DNA of 64,000 bases from NCBI GenBank assembly GCA_028287305.1, contig JAQBPX010000002.1, positions 124,001 through 188,000 on the forward strand. The letters run 5' to 3'. Within the stretch, counting starts at the first letter, position 1, and each line of letters opens with the position of its first letter. The stretch comes from Gemmatimonadota bacterium (GTDB taxonomy: Bacteria; Gemmatimonadota; Gemmatimonadetes; Gemmatimonadales; Gemmatimonadaceae). The notes beneath the pieces are model-generated. The model was given only the letters and a program-made list of their open reading frames with translations. It had not been told where the DNA came from and did no database searches. Shown one piece after another: positions 62,050 through 64,000 of this stretch. Both the position numbers and the translations under genes were made by a program.

Positions 62050-63532
62050 CCGGGGCGGCGCCTCGCGCGCCGCCCTGCTGGTCGTGTTGCTGGCGGGCGC
62101 GATCCGGCTCTGCTTCGCCGCGTTGATCCCGCTCTTTCCCGACGAAGCGTATTACTGGGACTGGTCGCGTCATCTCGCCGCGGGATATTTCGACCATCCA
62201 CCGGCGCTCGCGTGGCTGGTCGCGGGTGGCACCTCACTGTTCGGCGACACGCCCTTCGGTGTGCGCCTCCTGCCCGTGCTCGCGGGGATAGTCGCCACGG
62301 CCCTGCTCGTGGACCTCACCGCGCGCGCCTTCGGCGACGCGGCTGCACGCTCCGCCGCCATCCTGATCAGCGTGCTTCCCCTTGCCGCCGCGGGCCTGGT
62401 GCTCGCCACGCCGGACGCGCCGCTGCTCTGCGCCGTCTCGCTCGGCATGTGGGCCGTGGTGCGTGCGCTGCTCGCGCCCCTGCGATCCCGCGCGTCGCTC
62501 GGCTGGTGGAGCGTGGCCGGCGTCGCGCTCGGCCTGGCGTTCAGCTCGAAGTACACGTCGATCCTGCTGCCGGTGGGGCTCACGATCGCCGTGCTGTGGC
62601 ACCCCGCGCTGCGCGCGCGGCTGCGCGAGCCCGGTCCCTGGGTCGCCTGCCTGCTGGCGACGCTCGTGTTCATTCCCGTGCTTCGCTGGAACGCAGCGCA
62701 TCACTGGATCTCGTTCGCCTTCCAGCTCGGGCATGGCCTGGGTGCGCCGAAGGGCTCGGCGCTCAAGCGCGAGCTCGACCTGGTCGGCGGCCAGGTGGGG
62801 CTGGTCTCGCCGATCCTGTTCGTGCTCCTCGCCATCGTGTCAGTGCGCGCGCTGCGTCGCGCGTCGCACGACGTGGACGCTGCGCTGGCCACGATCGCCG
62901 CGTTCACCTTCCTGTTCTTCGCGTGGAGCGCCACGCGCCGCAGCGTTGAGGCGAACTGGCCGGCTCCGGCATACCTGGCGGCGGTGCCGTTGCTCGCCGC
63001 GGCCATGGCGCGGGGCGAGTGGCGGCGGAGCGCGCGGTGGGGCACCGGCCTCGCGGCGGCCATGTCACTTGCCGTGTACGTGCATGCAGCCTGGGGGGTG
63101 CTGCCGCTCGCCGCACGAAAGGATCCGCTGGCGCGAAGTGCGGGATGGGACTCGCTCGCGGCCGCGGCGATGCGCGAATCGCGCGCGCTGGCACCCGCGC
63201 ACGCGTGGCTCGGCGGCGATCGCTACCAGGAGACATCGGAGCTCGCCCTTCACGCGCCTGGCCATCCCACGACGTTCGCCGCGAACATCGGCGGCCGCGC
63301 GAACCAGTACGACCTCTGGCCGACATTCGCCGCCACGGCCCGTTCGGGCGACGCGCTCATCCTCGCGCTCGACGACGGCACCGACGTTCATCCGACCGCC
63401 GCCAGGCTCGCCCCGTACTTCACCGCCATGCGCGCCGGCGCGCGCGTTCCGCTGATGCGAGGCCGAGATACCGTGGCGGTGCGAAGGCTCTGGGTGCTGG
63501 AAGGCTGGCGCGGCGCCTGGCCGGCTCGCTGA
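62039..63532 (+). CDS. GT39/ArnT-like membrane glycosyltransferase, 497 aa
   Basis: This is a multi-pass protein with about 10-12 helices. The catalytic loop after helix 1 reads F-P-D-E-A-Y-Y-W-D-W-S-R-H-L and continues G-Y-F-D-H-P-P, as in PMT/ArnT enzymes that use polyprenyl-phosphate sugar donors. The acceptor (lipid A, protein or other glycan) cannot be read. A soluble C-terminal domain of about 120 residues follows. Translation is coupled to the PHP gene by an 11-base overlap, so both may serve an envelope glycan. Confidence 0.88.
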   Translation: MPPDRGGASRAALLVVLLAGAIRLCFAALIPLFPDEAYYWDWSRHLAAGYFDHPPALAWLVAGGTSLFGDTPFGVRLLPVLAGIVATALLVDLTARAFGDAAARSAAILISVLPLAAAGLVLATPDAPLLCAVSLGMWAVVRALLAPLRSRASLGWWSVAGVALGLAFSSKYTSILLPVGLTIAVLWHPALRARLREPGPWVACLLATLVFIPVLRWNAAHHWISFAFQLGHGLGAPKGSALKRELDLVGGQVGLVSPILFVLLAIVSVRALRRASHDVDAALATIAAFTFLFFAWSATRRSVEANWPAPAYLAAVPLLAAAMARGEWRRSARWGTGLAAAMSLAVYVHAAWGVLPLAARKDPLARSAGWDSLAAAAMRESRALAPAHAWLGGDRYQETSELALHAPGHPTTFAANIGGRANQYDLWPTFAATARSGDALILALDDGTDVHPTAARLAPYFTAMRAGARVPLMRGRDTVAVRRLWVLEGWRGAWPAR

Positions 63533-63541
63533 CCGCGAGAC

Positions 63542-64000
63542 CTACTTCGGCGGGCCCTTGCTCCGCACGCGGTCCAGCAGGGAGATGAGCAGCTTCTTCT
63601 CCGCATCGCTCAGCATCCCGACGATCACGTCATCCATCTCGTTGATGGTCGCGTCGAGCCGCGCGAGCAGCGTGAGTCCCTTGGGCGTGATCACGCAATG
63701 CACCTGTCGCCGGTCGCTCGACCCGCGGCTGCGCTTCACCAGTGCCGCACGCTCCAGGCGATCCACCAGTCGCGTGACGCCCGGTGACTCGTCAATCATG
63801 CGATCGCGAATCGCGAGCGTCGCCAGGCCGGTGACCCCTGCGCCGCGCAGGATGCGCAGCACGTTGTATTGCTGTCGGGTGATGCCTTCCTGCTCGGCCA
63901 CGGCCGACAGGCGGCGGTCCACCAGCGACGCCGTGCGCAGCAGGCCAACGGTTGCCGCCGCCCCCAGGGAATGAAAGGGGACGGTCTGCTTCAGTTCCGA
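63542..64000 (-). CDS. MarR-family transcriptional regulator (5' end outside window)
   Basis: The frame stays open to the window edge, and the upstream codons still match the family (E-L-K-Q-T-V-P-F, then G-L-L-R-T-A-S-L). The true start therefore lies outside, and an internal GTG at 63922 is not the start. The winged helix is visible: I-T-R-Q-Q-Y-N-V-L-R-I-L-R-G, A-I-R-D-R-M-I-D-E-S-P-G-V-T-R-L-V-D-R-L-E and the wing R-G-S-S-D-R-R-Q-V. It would bind a palindromic operator as a dimer; targets are unknown. It is convergent with the GT39 gene with 9 bases between stops. Confidence 0.9.
   Translation of the reverse strand, partial: SELKQTVPFHSLGAAATVGLLRTASLVDRRLSAVAEQEGITRQQYNVLRILRGAGVTGLATLAIRDRMIDESPGVTRLVDRLERAALVKRSRGSSDRRQVHCVITPKGLTLLARLDATINEMDDVIVGMLSDAEKKLLISLLDRVRSKGPPK

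Overview
The window is GC-rich, densely packed bacterial chromosome. Almost all of it is coding, and no gene-free stretch exceeds about 255 bases. Gene content and domain style suggest an aerobic, chemoheterotrophic member of the Gemmatimonadota or a close relative. Pointers to this are the long periplasmic LmbE/PIG-L protein, the DUF885 and DUF255 proteins, 2-oxoglutarate dehydrogenase E1, NDH-2 and the many sensor kinases. This placement is an inference from family content, not a database match. No rRNA, tRNA, CRISPR array, transposase or phage gene was seen.

Layout. 1-6.5 kb: truncated OsmC protein, a small helical protein, pseudo-receiver, cupin, SDR oxidoreductase, RecQ, Hsp20, a THUMP-type RNA methyltransferase and a MOSC protein. 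6.7-16.2 kb: a signalling operon with a 2065-residue soluble kinase carrying about 21 HAMP units, followed by CheR, CheB and a REC-PAS-histidine kinase. It ends in a 248-bp inverted pair of a repeat that also occurs near 2.5 kb. 16.4-18.4 kb: divergent outer-membrane barrel and cupredoxin genes. 18.5-22.7 kb: second signalling group, with a periplasmic sensor-HAMP-Ser/Thr kinase, a degenerate receiver and a PAS-GAF histidine kinase. 22.9-33.4 kb: sucA, then a tightly overlapping run of PIG-L deacetylase, Fe3+/thiamine-type ABC importer and NDH-2.

33.5-36.7 kb: NtrB-like hybrid kinase, ANTAR response regulator and a lipoprotein. 36.7-43.0 kb (minus strand): DUF3597 protein, and a five-gene BMP/nucleoside-type ABC importer plus MFS operon in which every junction is a 4-base ATGA overlap. 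43.1-46.6 kb: nadB-nadA-nadC, which makes NAD from aspartate. 46.7-48.4 kb: a 142-bp inverted repeat and an RNB exoribonuclease. 48.3-53.3 kb (minus): cyclase-family hydrolase, gnd-zwf (oxidative pentose phosphate branch) and a VLCAD-like acyl-CoA dehydrogenase. 53.4-55.8 kb: membrane histidine kinase and OmpR-type regulator. 55.8-64 kb: lipoprotein, DUF885 protein, DUF255 thioredoxin-fold protein, PHP-domain membrane protein, GT39 glycosyltransferase and a MarR regulator cut by the window edge.

The strongest candidate for an undescribed system is the 6.7-16.2 kb operon. It pairs adaptation enzymes (CheR/CheB) with a cytosolic poly-HAMP hybrid kinase instead of with a chemoreceptor. Several units also start with a TAnnTT-like hexamer 5-6 bases before the start codon and no Shine-Dalgarno, which suggests leaderless transcripts.
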